A stretch of 64,000 nt of DNA, taken from the NCBI GenBank assembly GCA_959347315.1, contig OY365808.1:718975-782974 (forward strand), in the 5' to 3' direction. The translations under genes were made by a program, and so were the position numbers. This stretch comes from Bimastos eiseni. Taxonomy: Eukaryota; Annelida; Clitellata; Crassiclitellata; Lumbricidae. Shown one piece after another: positions 47,646-58,320 of the stretch; within the stretch, counting starts at the first letter, position 1, and the number at the start of each line of letters is the position of its first letter. Below the pieces are notes generated by a model. That model was given only the letters and a program-made list of their open reading frames with translations. It searched no databases and was not told the origin of the DNA.

Positions 47646-47799
47646 CCTCTCCCTCCAAGCCGCTAATGAAGCCAGTTTTTCTACAGCAAGACCTTGTGTT
47701 CAAATGCATAAAGTAGAACTCTGTCCAACTACAAACAAACTCACTCCCGATTTCTAACCCAAAAAACTGATCGTTATTGATAATTATTATTACTAATGA

Positions 47800-48012
47800 A
47801 GAAGATGACGACGATGACGAGTCCTCTGCCCATTGGCTCATATATGTCACCTGGGGATGAGATGAATGAGGTGGTCTCCCGTTGCCTTCCTCACAGACAA
47901 TAATTGAGGGTGAGCTACTTATCCAAGATCGCAACGCAGTAGTTTCAGGTAGATTAAAACCTACAACCCTCCGGTTACAAGGCACATAACACACTGCTAC
48001 ACCACCACGTGA
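47800..48012 (-). repeat. tRNA-derived SINE, third family (minus)
   Basis: On the minus strand, starting near 48,012, GTGGTGTAGCAGTGTGTTA (A-box region) and GCCTTGTAACCGGAGGGTTG lead to TAGGTTTTAATCTACCTG, a decayed B box (GGTTCGAATCC in tRNAs). A body with GCGATCTTGGATAAGTAGCT follows and ends in a (GAT)n-like tail. The head keeps the tRNA-like order. Confidence 0.6.
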
Positions 48013-48584
48013 CCACATTCCAATTGGATTATTATCATTTTATTATGACTACTATCACTAATTTTCTCCCGAGCTACATTATGGTCCTTCGTGATTGGAA
48101 ACATTAGGGAGCTTTGTTATGGAATAGCAAGTCTTCAAAGATCGTTGAATTGTTGGAAAAAGCGTACTGCAAAAACTGTCTGTACTGAAGAGCTGGATGG
48201 ATATCTATAGCCAAGAGCTGAAAGAGGAAAGTTATCTCCTGATATCTAGGCAAGAATCTGGTGAATGAGGAGGAGAATGACGGGTGTGAAACCATCTTCA
48301 TCGTAGACTTTTAACAGAGTTTCAAAGGAGCCAACGATGACAAAATGCTCCTTAGTTGACTATTTGGATGTTGTCCGGATGTGTCTTCTCAGTATCAGCA
48401 CCAACAAATTCCGTTCATCTTGTGAGGATTGTTTGGCATCATGCTACCAGGGTGTCTACCAACAATGTCGCCTCAAGCAAGGCATTTGTCGCACTCTCGT
48501 GAAATGTGTGTCACTCACACCAGAACTACTATTATCACTTTTGGGGGCAACACAGGTACTGTTTCTGAGGGAAATAGATGGAAT

Positions 48585-48594
48585 GTCGTCGTCG

Positions 48595-48633
<39 letters not shown>

Positions 48634-48645
48634 ACACCATCATCA
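48585..48645. repeat. (ATC)n microsatellite
   Basis: About sixteen ATC triplets with few changes. Confidence 0.95.
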
Positions 48646-49490
48646 TAATTATTAGTTATGGTGGTTGTGGTGTTGGCAATTGTAGCAGAGTATAAGTATT
48701 GTTGTCATAATTATTTATTAATTGTCATTCTCATTGCTACTATTGCTACTAATAATACACAACAAATTATGCAGTATGTTAACTGACAACTTAGCACAGT
48801 TAAAACGGATTCAGTTAAAAACACAAACACATTCTGCTGACCTAATTTAATCACATGCTGACCTAGTTTAATTACAAGCTGACCTAATTTAACTAGATGA
48901 TTTCCATATGTAACGTTCTGCTAGACAGTCATAGAAGCAGTGCCAGAGGAGCAGGTACACATACATTGCTATTGGAAGTCTTCTCCATCGCTGGTGTCTA
49001 TAACACAACACATTAAGCGACGGCACACCAAAACTAATCCGTAATTGGGTCAATACCGTAAATCTATAATCAGGTCACTACCGTATATCCAGGAGATGAG
49101 TCGGTAAGATGAGCGAAAGCCAAGATATGAATGTCCCGAGGGTCGATGATAACCTACTGCATCCCAGCACGGGTGCAGTGGCACTCCAAAGCACCGTGAA
49201 CCCGCTCCAGGGGAACGAGGTACCTGGATGGCGGAATGGCAGAATTAGAACAAGTGTAGAGCTTTATCGATTGAGAATTTATGTGGAAAGCAACAAATTA
49301 TCACTTGCTATGATCTGACAGAAAGGCAGGCTCAACACTTTTGTGCATTTACTTAAATAGTCATATTAAGTATTTTGATACATACATACATGCATACATA
49401 AAATCATAACACTTACACATACTTATATACAATGACAGTCATTTGAAAGTTCTTATCCATACATCTAGAATGTTTTTGTGTCAGGCCCAA

Positions 49491-49840
49491 CGCTATCTCT
49501 ACGACGCTATCTCTGTTACGCTACCTCTGCGACGCTACCTCTGCGACGCTACCTCTGCGACGCTACCTCTGCTACGCTACCTCTGCGACGCTATCTCTGC
49601 GACGCTATCTCTGCTACGCTACCTCTGCGACGCTATCTCTGCGACGCTACCTCTGCGACGCTATCTCTGCTACGCTACCTCTGCGACGCTACCTCTGCGA
49701 CGCTACCTCTGCGACGCTACCTCTGCGACGCTATCTCTGCTACGCTATCTCTGCAACGCTATCTCTGCGACGCTATCTCTGCGACGCTATCTCTGCGACG
49801 CTACCTCTGCGACGCTATCTCTGTGACGCTATCTCTGCGA
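49491..49840. repeat. 14-bp minisatellite, 25 copies
   Basis: CGCTA(T/C)CTCTGCGA repeats for exactly 350 bp. Variation is limited to a C/T at one site and G/T/A near the end of the unit. The frames over it (DATSATLPLRR) are artefacts. Confidence 0.97.
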
Positions 49841-49849
49841 CCTTATCCG

Positions 49850-50115
49850 TCGTCCTATTTCAGCTGCCTCTGGTCGTCCTCTTCGTTGCTTAGATTGACG
49901 TATTGTGCGCATGTGTCTGTACTCTGTTTGTCCTTTGCTTTGGAATGATATTCCACCTTTTACATCATGCTCTTTGGTCTTAACTCGGGGTGATTCTGTT
50001 TCTACCCATGTTCTTAAGACTTTTTGTTTCCCACTGTGGGGCTTTTCGCCCTCCTCATTTATCCAGGCTTGGGACTGGCACTACCAGAGTACGAGTAGTG
50101 GCAGAGTCATTCTGG
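49850..50115 (+). pseudogene. LINE ORF2 C-terminus with GGGACTGGCAC-type 3' part
   Basis: SVCPLLWNDIPPFTSCSLV, then HVLKTFCFPLWG, is a LINE C-terminal signature. It continues into CGCCCTCCTCATTTATCCAG and GCTTGGGACTGGCAC, which identifies the origin of the short repeats at 13.05, 19.2, 28.8 and 44.7 kb. Confidence 0.65.
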
Positions 50116-50119
50116 CAAT

Positions 50120-51580
50120 TCGGACACAAAATCCATAGATATCATATGGCAGAAAACTTATTCTAACGATTCCTTCAATGCAAGGAGATCAACCAAAAAC
50201 CTCAGTCTAGTCAGCCTTACAACTTTCCTTCTTTGCTTTTTTCTATCTAGAATGAACCATGCCAGACATGCAAAAGCCAGAGATAAGACCACTAATCTCA
50301 CTAGCTATGATTACTGTAGATTCATCCATATGACGCCCATTTCACCCTTCCCTTCCTTCCATTTGGCCTTTTGGATCCATCTCAACTGTCTACAAGTTTC
50401 TTTTAAAACATTTAAACCAAAAACAGCAGAACTCTACATTGGCAAATACAGGAAACAGTCTGCCACTCTGACTTACCAACAATCCACACTAAACTACATA
50501 CAGTGAATTTTAAAAAAAATAATAAAATAAATTAAATTTATAGATTCTCGCTATCAAGAACTTCTTCTAACAGCTGAGAGACTCGCTTTTATTCACTTTA
50601 TAGAGTAAGATATTATCTGCTAAAATCTCACCTGTGTTACAAAACAAATTACAATTATCGGGCATGAGCTTCAACTGCACAATTTACCAGGAAAAAGTAT
50701 CAAAAGTTACCATTTATATTAAGCCGAGTAGTTGTACAATATCTAGCAACATTGCAGACTGCTACAGCAGTAAGGAGCTTTAGAATGCTTAGAATGTAAA
50801 TACCACACTAAAATTCACATAACAAATAGAGCTGTGTCAATTATTCATTTTTTAATTACCCTCAGCCCTACCCCTGTGCAGATCCACAATGCATTGCGTC
50901 ACTGTCTATTACAGCCGCCGTTGGCTTACTTATTAGTCATGACATGCAACAAATTTTCTTCGCGAGTATTTTATTTACACGATACACCAAGGGGCATGAA
51001 TAATGACTAAAAAAGTCAGTACATGTCTGCTAAATAATTTTGCTACTTTATGAAAACAATTTTAGGCCTATTCTTTGGGGAATTTTGTTGCACGAAAGTA
51101 TACCATATGCAGGCAATGATTCAATAACCACAAATGGTTGCCACTCAACTGTAACCTCGAAATGCAATGATTGCCCCTCCCAAACTTATATTATCCAACA
51201 AAGTACTACAGTTTGCTTAAAACTCCATTTCTTCTGTTACCGAGTGCGATTTTCCGCAGAATGAAAAAATACGCAATAAAAACTCTTAGTTACTTCCTCG
51301 TAACGTGTTTTCACAATCCCACCCTAACACTAGACACATACCCCGTGATCTGAAAAGTCCCAGATCGTCAAATCCTTCTAAACCGCAGGTTTACGCGAGC
51401 TGGGAGAAAAAATCACCGCCTCCGAATACGAATTTTCTCATGATTCAAGTCAAAAGCTATACAGCCTCGCCCACTATGCGGAGCAGAGTAGAAATCGTCC
51501 CAAAACTGCACAGTATACCGCTTCTACGAAGATTCATACTCGCTTAAATCTTTAAAAACCGAACATAAGCTAGAAAACCG
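50120..51580. other. No gene recognised between this LINE and spen exon 1
   Basis: AT-rich intron 1 sequence near the exon 1 donor. Short unsupported frames only. Confidence 0.45.
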
Positions 51581-51676
51581 CCCTATGTCAATTCTATAGT
51601 AAAATTCTGGTGATAAAACGAGAAATCAGACGGCATTGATGCAAAATGCGTAACCAAGCCGGTCTGGAATACGAAC

Positions 51677-51768
51677 CTTCCAAAGAGCTCAGACAAGCGC
51701 TGCTCCGTCACGCCATCCGGTAGATTTCCGATCCATAAGTATCTCGTTTCTCGAACCATTTTTCCCAT
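51677..51768 (-). CDS. spen: SPEN/split ends, coding exon 1 (N-terminus, first half of RRM1)
   Basis: SPEN is a large nuclear RNA-binding transcriptional co-regulator with four N-terminal RRMs and a C-terminal SPOC domain that recruits repressor complexes. This exon encodes MGK-MVRETRYLWIGNLPDG, with the RNP2 motif LWIGNL at residues 8-13 counted from the second Met. MVRETR followed by LW-GNLP is the known start of SPEN proteins, so the ATG at 51,759 is preferred; the ATG at 51,768 adds three residues. Both have G at +4. From 51,759 the exon codes 83 nt (27 codons plus AG), as in the vertebrate protein as I remember it. It ends at AG|GTTCGT (GT at 51,676-51,675). The split Arg codon is completed by exon 2, giving LFGR-HGRV, which aligns with HFKR-YGRV of vertebrate SPEN. 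The intron position is therefore conserved. Identity rests on family knowledge; splicing is inferred from sites and frame. Confidence 0.93.
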
Positions 51769-52310
51769 TCGACAGAAATGTCGGCATGACGACGCCGCGC
51801 TTTTCGTCGCGATTATTTGACTACGACGACGACGATTACGACAACGTTAGACATTATTATCATTAACGACGACGACGACACAGTTTTTAATAACACATAC
51901 GTCGCTCATACACTCTCTCGCATACACAAGGCGCGCGACGCAGCTGCGCGCTGTTCGCTCACTGCTTTGCATACGCTGCGGCCCGCGGCTCACCCTGCCG
52001 TTGGTGTACGCGTTGGCCTAGGTGATGAGCGCATCTGCTGTACGCCATTGCTGGGCCAGATGCTGCTCGTGTACAGACTGCGCTATGCAGCGGCGAGCCA
52101 CACTGCTAACGCAGCTGGTGACGTCATGCGCAGCGTGCCTATAAACATGCTTCTGTAGACGGACGCCTATAGCGATAAACATACGGGTCACTGCGCATGT
52201 GCGGCTGACTCACGTGACATCAACGCGAGGGCCGATGGGTGTCACTTCCCGTGATGCCATGGGCCGTTGAAAGTCGTCATGCTCCGTGCGGCCAATGAGT
52301 TGAACTATGT
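51769..52310 (-). promoter_or_regulatory. spen: CpG-rich region upstream of spen exon 1, probable promoter and 5' UTR
   Basis: Directly upstream of the spen start, CpG frequency and GC content rise well above the AT-rich surroundings, with clustered CGACGA, GCGCGC and GCGGCCCGCGG. No TATA box is obvious. Visible sites are a full palindromic CRE (TGACGTCA, 52,119-52,126) running into ATGCGCAG, an NRF1-like half site; CTGCGCATGTGCGG (about 52,192-52,205), also NRF1-like; CACGTG (about 52,213-52,218); and GGCCAAT (about 52,290). This architecture suits a broadly expressed CpG-island promoter. The transcription start cannot be placed from sequence alone. Confidence 0.65.
52119..52126. promoter_or_regulatory. 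Palindromic CRE (TGACGTCA) in the spen promoter region
   Basis: An exact TGACGTCA palindrome lies about 360 bp upstream of the spen start codon and is followed at once by TGCGCA. CREB/ATF factors bind this octamer in animals. Occupancy here is inference. Confidence 0.5.
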
Positions 52311-52319
52311 AAACTTTGG

Positions 52320-53080
52320 TATTGATCAATTTTTGACATAGAATGATAGGAGACTCGCTTTATGTTTAGTATCGTAACTCCTTATTCGCTGGATGGCGCT
52401 GCAGCAATTTTGGGTTGTTGCGACTAATTCAAGAATTAGCGCAACTTGTTTGTTATCAATGCTATGTGAATTGGACTAGATCGTAATCGTAGTCTCCAAA
52501 TTTCTGAAGCGCCACTTGAAAGCTAAGCGCCGGACACCAGCTTATTCACGATTGAATGAGTCTGGGACCTTAATACGAGTTTGCTGCGTTGCACCAAAAT
52601 GCCACCAATACAAGATGGCCCGCCGGCATAAAATGAATTTCCGGTTCCTGCTAGGGCATAGACATTCTGGGCCCTTAGGTATAAAAATGTCCAAATGGCA
52701 GGTGCCTAGGCAAGGAAATTCCGGAGCCCCTAGGCAGATCATTGTTAATTGTAATTCCCAATCCGTTTTTAAATCAGTGCATTGGGCGACATCTAGGGAA
52801 TTTAGAGAAGATTATGGTAACACATGAAATAATGTTGAATCCGCTTCACACAAATCTACAGATGTCACTCCACCTTAAATTTTATCTATAACATAAAATG
52901 CAAAATGTTTTAACCCTGCAGCTGCAGTTTTCTTACTTCACTAACAAAACTATTCTTTTGCCTTCGTTAATATATTATATAATCATCTGAAATGCATTTT
53001 TCTTGTTAACAAGACGAAATATTTTCCTGATGTGTTGATTATAGCCTAATAGCTAGTTATTCGACTATACTATTGTGACT
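52320..53080. other. Region upstream of the spen promoter, no gene recognised
   Basis: A 103-codon plus-strand frame (52,516-52,827) matches nothing I know. A sequence CAAGATGGCCCGCC (about 52,610) resembles a YY1 site. Confidence 0.35.
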
Positions 53081-53084
53081 ATAT

Positions 53085-53300
53085 CGCAATTGGGGCGCTA
53101 TATAAGATCCGGAATGAATGTGACAAGGCATTGGCGTTTCCAGTCTTCTGTGTAATAGTTCCATGGTGGCAATGGTAGGTCCTAATGTTTGGAACACTCT
53201 CCCATCTGACCTGCGCTCTTCCCGCGCGATCTGTCTGGTTCATTCTATAGACTTCATAAGACTTTCCTCTTTGACGAGGCCAGAAATCTGATAACCCACT
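53085..53300 (+). pseudogene. L2-like LINE 3' tail and separate ORF2 end
   Basis: GGGGCGCTATATAAGATCC with AATGAATG is a 3' tail. Just after it VAMVGPNVWNTLPSDLRSSR is an ORF2 C-terminus in the same orientation, ending at TGA near 53,292. These are therefore pieces of two insertions. Confidence 0.6.
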
Positions 53301-53382
53301 ACAAGACATTGCAAGAGGCGACTTACAGCTACTAAAAATTGACAACTGATCATGCAAGCAGTCTATCTGCCCAGTGGCTGAC

Positions 53383-53680
53383 TTTAACTCTCTATGCTAT
53401 TAGGTTTAACTCTCTATGCTATTAGGTTTAACTCTCTATGCTATTAGGTTTAATTCTCTATGCTATTGAACGTTACAGATCTTAGTCTTACAAGTTATAG
53501 CAAATTTTAAAGTTATTTATAATTTTTAACTCTCTATGCTATTATGTTTAACCTACTATGCTATTGAACGTTACAGATCTTAGTCTTACAAGTTATAGCA
53601 AATTTTAAAGTTATTTATAATTTTTAACTCTCTATGCTATTATGTTTAACCTACTATGCTATTGAACGTTGCAGCAAATT
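53383..53680. repeat. 22-bp repeat within a 98-bp higher-order repeat
   Basis: TTTAACTCTCTATGCTATTAGG occurs at 22-bp spacing. A larger 98-bp block containing GAACGTTACAGATCTTAGTC then repeats at 53,468, 53,566 and 53,664, the last copy truncated. Confidence 0.92.
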
Positions 53681-54344
53681 TTAAAGTTATTTCTATTTTT
53701 TTTAAAAAGAAGATGGATGAATTAAAACTATTACTAACATATTACTGCACAATTTGCTTCTATCAGGACTGCAACCATTTTTGTTTTTTGGTTATTTGTT
53801 TTTTGTTTTTTTTACATGAAAACAAAAACAAACAATGGCATTTTTTAGTTTTTTTGTTTTTTAAATGTATTTTTTTATTTACTAATATTACTAATATATT
53901 ACTAAATGTGTGTTATTCAGTCGGAAATCAAGCTAAATTAATTATATAAGCAAGTTGGAGCTCTTAATGCTGTGTTTGATATGCTTTGTATAACAAAACT
54001 GTTGTTACAGGATCCAAAGGAAAACTAAAAACCAAAAAGCCAAACAAAACAAAAAAACTAAAAAAACAAATTTTGATTTGTTTAAATATTGGTTTTTTGC
54101 ACCTCTGGTTTCTATCGTACTTTGGCTAAATAACAATATATTGTCGTTATTTTACTTATTTACTATAATTTTTTTATCTGGTTGTGTATTGCAGGCAACT
54201 TTTCAACCATCGAACAAGTTAATCTTACAATTCTAAAAATTGAAACCTAACAACTTCAAATTTTAAACTTGCCAACCTTTTTCAGAAGCTGTAAGCCTAA
54301 ATCTCGTCTCTTGCAAAATCTTGTAGGCCTAATTGGTTTTCAGA

Positions 54345-54430
54345 GATTTGCGACCGGGTCTGGCTTGGGAGCGCCTCTGAATATATAGTTATCTTTGGGA
54401 GGCGCTATATAAATTGATTGATTGATTGGT
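54345..54430 (+). repeat. L2-like LINE 3' end with (ATTG)n tail
   Basis: GGCTTGGGAGCGCCTCTGAA, then GGGAGGCGCTATATAAATTG and (ATTG)n. Confidence 0.75.
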
Positions 54431-55519
54431 GGTCAATACTGTAACCAGTCTATGAATGTCTTCTATTGGATGACCTAGCTATCTAGCCAAAAGCTGGCAG
54501 GGCACGTCTTCTGTGCTATCAACACGAATACAAAATTCGCATTTAGGCCAAATACCACATGACATCGTCATCACATCGTCGACATCGACAGACTGTGTTT
54601 AATACAATTAATAACAATGGTCACAATTTCTATGGAACTTTTAAGTGTTCCAGCTATATTTAACATCGGTTCCATTAATGGTACTGCTGATGACTAGCAG
54701 CTAGGCCTATGTCTAGCTATACTTTCATGTGCTTGGGTCATATGATGTAAAATTGTTTCGAATCATGAATTAATTTTAAAAAATATGCATTTTATAAAGC
54801 TCGAGCCACTATTAAAATGATCAACCATCGATCGGTGTCGCTGAGAAATTGCAAGTGAAGAACTAGCTAATGAGAGTCCCCTCACAGAAACCATCTCAGA
54901 GGATTAGCCTTCAAACTATAATAGGGTCTTTAGGCCAACTCGCCACGTTACAATTAAGGCGAAACGCTCTAACCAATCGGGTCCTACGACCTGCGTCGAT
55001 CTCACGCAGGCCTACAGTGCGTGCCATCATGCAAGTCAAGATGCAAACTGGTCCGGCTTGACATGTGTTTACCAATCGCATCTTAAGCTTAGTTTGATCG
55101 CTGGGCCTCCTATTGTCTCCTCTTTGCACGGAACACAAAACCTCTCTTCAATCGAGGAAGTCAAGCGTAGCAATCTCCGTGGCTTCCAACTGCGCATCAA
55201 GTATTTCGCAACGTAGACAAATGGTTGCTAGAATTCGGCAAACTGGCATCGCCCTTGAAAAATTTATTTCGATAGTCGAAAAGTAAAGAGACTCCGTAAC
55301 AGAACTTCATTGTTAACTGTACAATGTGTAGGCCTACATATCTACCTTATTAGGTAGGGGTATATCATATACACTGTGTCTCGGGACGCAAGTTAAAACA
55401 CAATAACAAGTTCGCTAAAGCGCATGACCGTTAAAACAGAGTTTCGGCTTCACTTTATGTGGACCAACTGATGAAGACATTGGTAAGATTTGTCTTAACG
55501 CCTCATTCAATCCGTTGAT

Positions 55520-55605
55520 GTTCATTCATTCATTCGTTCGATCATGCATTCATTCATTCATTCGATCATGCATGCATTCATTCATTCATCCGTTCGCTTG
55601 TTCTT
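55520..55605. repeat. (ATTC)n microsatellite
   Basis: ATTCATTC repeats with GTTCGATCATGC interruptions. Confidence 0.85.
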
Positions 55606-56079
55606 TCGTAGTTGTTGGTTCGTGATTTTCGTGAATTATTAATTGACTATAAATAATAATTGTAAATTAAGCTGCGCTCATTAATTGTCAGATCGATTCT
55701 TCCTGAATTAAACGGAAATTGATCGATTGATTGATATTGGCTCATTTGCAGTATTTGATATTGGGGCCTACTGCCTAGGCAGTGCTTAAAGTGTAAAAAA
55801 GAAGTGCCTGGACGCTATAGGGGAGCCGTCCATAAATGACGTCACGCAATTTTGGCGATTTTTTTACCCCTCCCTTCGTCACAAATGCCATGACCCCTCA
55901 ATAATACACGTCGCAAGGCCCTGACCTCCCTCCAAAAATCAAACCAGATGTCCAGAATGTAATGCAAATTTTCTTATAATTATCAAAAAATGCAATTATA
56001 ACCATAAAATATTTCAAATTATAGTAGTTTATCGAAGAGAAAAGGAGAAATTAAATAGCCTATAATGATTACAATGTTA

Positions 56080-57367
56080 GGGGCCGTTCACATATTATAT
56101 AACGCAAAAAATCTCAATTTTGACCCACCCCTATCCCTAATCACGTTATATAACAGCAGCTGTGACCCCCACCTCTATATTATATAACAAATATGCTACC
56201 TAGCAGCGAAGACAGCATACCTTTAAAAGAGTTCAAACCATATTAAAATACTTCAAAATTTATAGAACGTAATTAGCTTAATAATCGGACTTTTAATGGC
56301 GCTAAATTCACTTGCATTAATTACGGTAACTAATTGACAGTCTACGGTTGTCACCGTGTAGCTACATGTAGGCCTACTAATACAGTATGATAATACACTG
56401 TGTCCGGATGAAAAGTAGTACCCAACAAAAAGTGTCACAATTCGTTCAAAACTGTAAGTAGTAGCCTGAAATTTTTAACTCAACAACAGTGACCATATTT
56501 ACACGAGATCCCAAAGCCGTTTGGAAATATTTCCAAACGGCTTTGGGATCTCGTGTAAATATGGTCACTGTTGTTGAGTTTAAAATTTCAGGAAAATACT
56601 TACAGTTTTGAACGAGTTGTGACACTTTTTGTTAGGTACTACTTTTTATCCGGACACAGTGTACATGTTAGTGTTAGTGTACATGTTAGTGACGTAAATC
56701 GTATCTAAAAACACAATTTTTGTTTCCCTCCTGTTTTGCACTAGAAATGAGGATTACAGTATCACACAGAATTCATTGGTTTAATATTGCACTATCAGGT
56801 ATTTATCGATAGGTTCGCGGTACAACTCTACCTATTTAATAGCGTATGATACAGAGTGTATATTACAACTACAATTGGGAATTTTATGCAAACATATAAA
56901 CTATTTACACATACTATAGAAAATGAAATCAAATATCTTGATAATACCTACCGAAATAATTATTTAAAGTGAATTAATTTTAATTTAAACCGGAATCAAA
57001 ACAAATCACACAGAATTGAATTTAAGACCGTTTGAAGCAATGCGTAGGAAATTGTTAAAATTGTAAACAGGAAATTATTAAAAGTGGATTTATAAATAAT
57101 AAGTAAGAACGTCAAATCAATTCGCCAGGTGGCAGCTGATGGTGCTGGTTTTGGTTCACAACGTATTGTGAACTTCGATAAAACAATGAAGGTCCGTGGT
57201 ACATGTAATTTCCAATTAGCAGGCAAACAGACAAAAAACATAAGCTGAAAAAAGTTTGTTATATAACAAAACCTTCAACCTACCCCCCACCCTACACAAT
57301 ATAACGTAAACAAAACAGGAACACACCTACCTACCCCTTGAGCGTTATATAATATGTGAACTGCCCC
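56080..57367. mobile_element. Harbinger-like element, level 3 of nest
   Basis: The left end GGGGCCGTTCACATATTATA (continuing TAACGC) and the right end GCGTTATATAATATGTGAAC (continuing TGCCCC) are inverted with one mismatch over about 26 bp. The flanking TTA (56,077-56,079 and 57,368-57,370) is a 3-bp duplication of the TWA kind made by PIF/Harbinger elements. No transposase frame is visible, so it is non-autonomous. Confidence 0.8.
56396..56661. mobile_element. Palindromic Tc1/mariner-like MITE, level 4 of nest
   Basis: The 266-bp element is nearly one perfect palindrome: two arms of about 131 bp, about 94% identical, around a 4-bp centre (ATAT). It starts CACTGTGTCCGGAT and ends ATCCGGACACAGTG, with TA on both sides (56,394-56,395 and 56,662-56,663), the target of Tc1/mariner. 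It can extrude as a long hairpin. No coding sequence. Confidence 0.88.
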
Positions 57368-58320
57368 TTATACATTCCTCAGGATGAAGGACTATCATGA
57401 TCAGAATTAGTGTTGTTTATTGCGGTAACAACTACTGCTATTTAAGTGGAACTTGTTTAAATGAGTGTGAGTTTTTAATAAAATTACGTATTTTGATGTG
57501 ATGATGTGACTTCACATTTCGTCGACTCCCTCTCCCCTTGTCACACATCGTCACACCCGTCATTTATGGACGGCCCCTAGTGTCAAAAGGTTAAGAACTA
57601 AAGATTGCAAAGGCAGAGCACCAACATATTAAGTCGACGAGAAATGGTTCGTGCACAATGGTTCACTGTGTTCGTTAAAATAGAAGTTGGATTGGTGATA
57701 TTAATGATGCTGGAATAGAAGTTGGACGGGGAACGAAATTCTTCCAAAACAGATGCCATTTAGATGAACATAATGGCTACTGATATAAAAGTTGGATCAA
57801 TGAAAAGAATATTTGCCTTAATAGAAGTTGAATTGACAAAAATGGTTTTTGCTGAAACAGAAGCTGGATTTGCAGACATTATTATTATTATCAATCCAAC
57901 TTCTATTTAGCCAAATACAATGGGCGAAAAATAGAATTTTTTATCATTCGTTAGGCTGTTTGCCATCAGCCATTATTTAGTCGCCAATTATTTGTAGGTG
58001 AAATCTTTGTTGCAATTTAAAGTGTAGGCCCACGGAGAATTGCTTTCCTTTGTGAAATTGTCGACAAGGGGCCAGTGGCGCGGGCATTGTTTTGATAGTT
58101 GTAAAAAAAAGTTTTTAAACGCGCAAAGCGCGACATTTTTTTTCCTTCTCTTTTTCCTGTTGATAATAACGAACGCATATAGAAGAATTGCACGGACGAT
58201 CATGGACGGCGTCCAGGCTCTGATGGCCAAATAAGTGGCAGGACGGCGTCCAACCTTCGAAAATAAGTGCCTGGACATCGTCCATGACCACCCAGGCAGA
58301 CTTTAAGCCCTGTGCCTAGT

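Larger units (their letters stand above)
29303..51676 (-). other. spen: spen intron 1 (about 22.4 kb)
   Basis: The interval runs from donor GT (51,676-51,675) to acceptor AG (29,304-29,303). It holds no further recognisable spen exon, and none is expected because the two exons join in frame inside RRM1. It is filled with LINE ends, DNA transposons, a CR1/L2-type element in antisense to spen, microsatellites and one CpG-rich island near 37.6 kb. Confidence 0.85.
55820..57577. mobile_element. GGGG(C)CCGTCCATAAATGACG element, level 2 of nest
   Basis: The left end GGGGAGCCGTCCATAAATGA and the right end TCATTTATGGACGGCCCC are inverted with small differences. A TA lies on each side (55,818-55,819 and 57,578-57,579). 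Pyrimidine-rich stretches with GTCACA occur inside both ends. I have seen this type of end in many invertebrates but cannot name the superfamily from sequence alone. No transposase is seen. Confidence 0.75.
55780..58312. mobile_element. hAT-like element hosting a nest of insertions (level 1)
   Basis: The left end CAGTGCTTAAAGT and the right end ACTTTAAGCCCTG are inverted with one mismatch. The flanks are 8-mers TGCCTAGG (55,772-55,779) and TGCCTAGT (58,313-58,320), a hAT-type duplication with one change. AAGTGCCTGGAC occurs just inside the left end and again near the right end. The element's own DNA is 38 bp on the left and about 735 bp on the right, including degenerate ATAGAAGTTGGATT repeats at 57.68-57.91 kb. 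All else is later insertion. Confidence 0.75.

Noticed and set aside
49443..49948. Two frames of 127 and 156 residues
   Set aside because: They are translations of the 14-bp minisatellite running into a LINE end.
54870..55000. tRNA or SINE head on the minus strand (GATTGGTTAGAGCG)
   Set aside because: An A-box-like stretch is present, but no convincing B box or tail, so it was not annotated.
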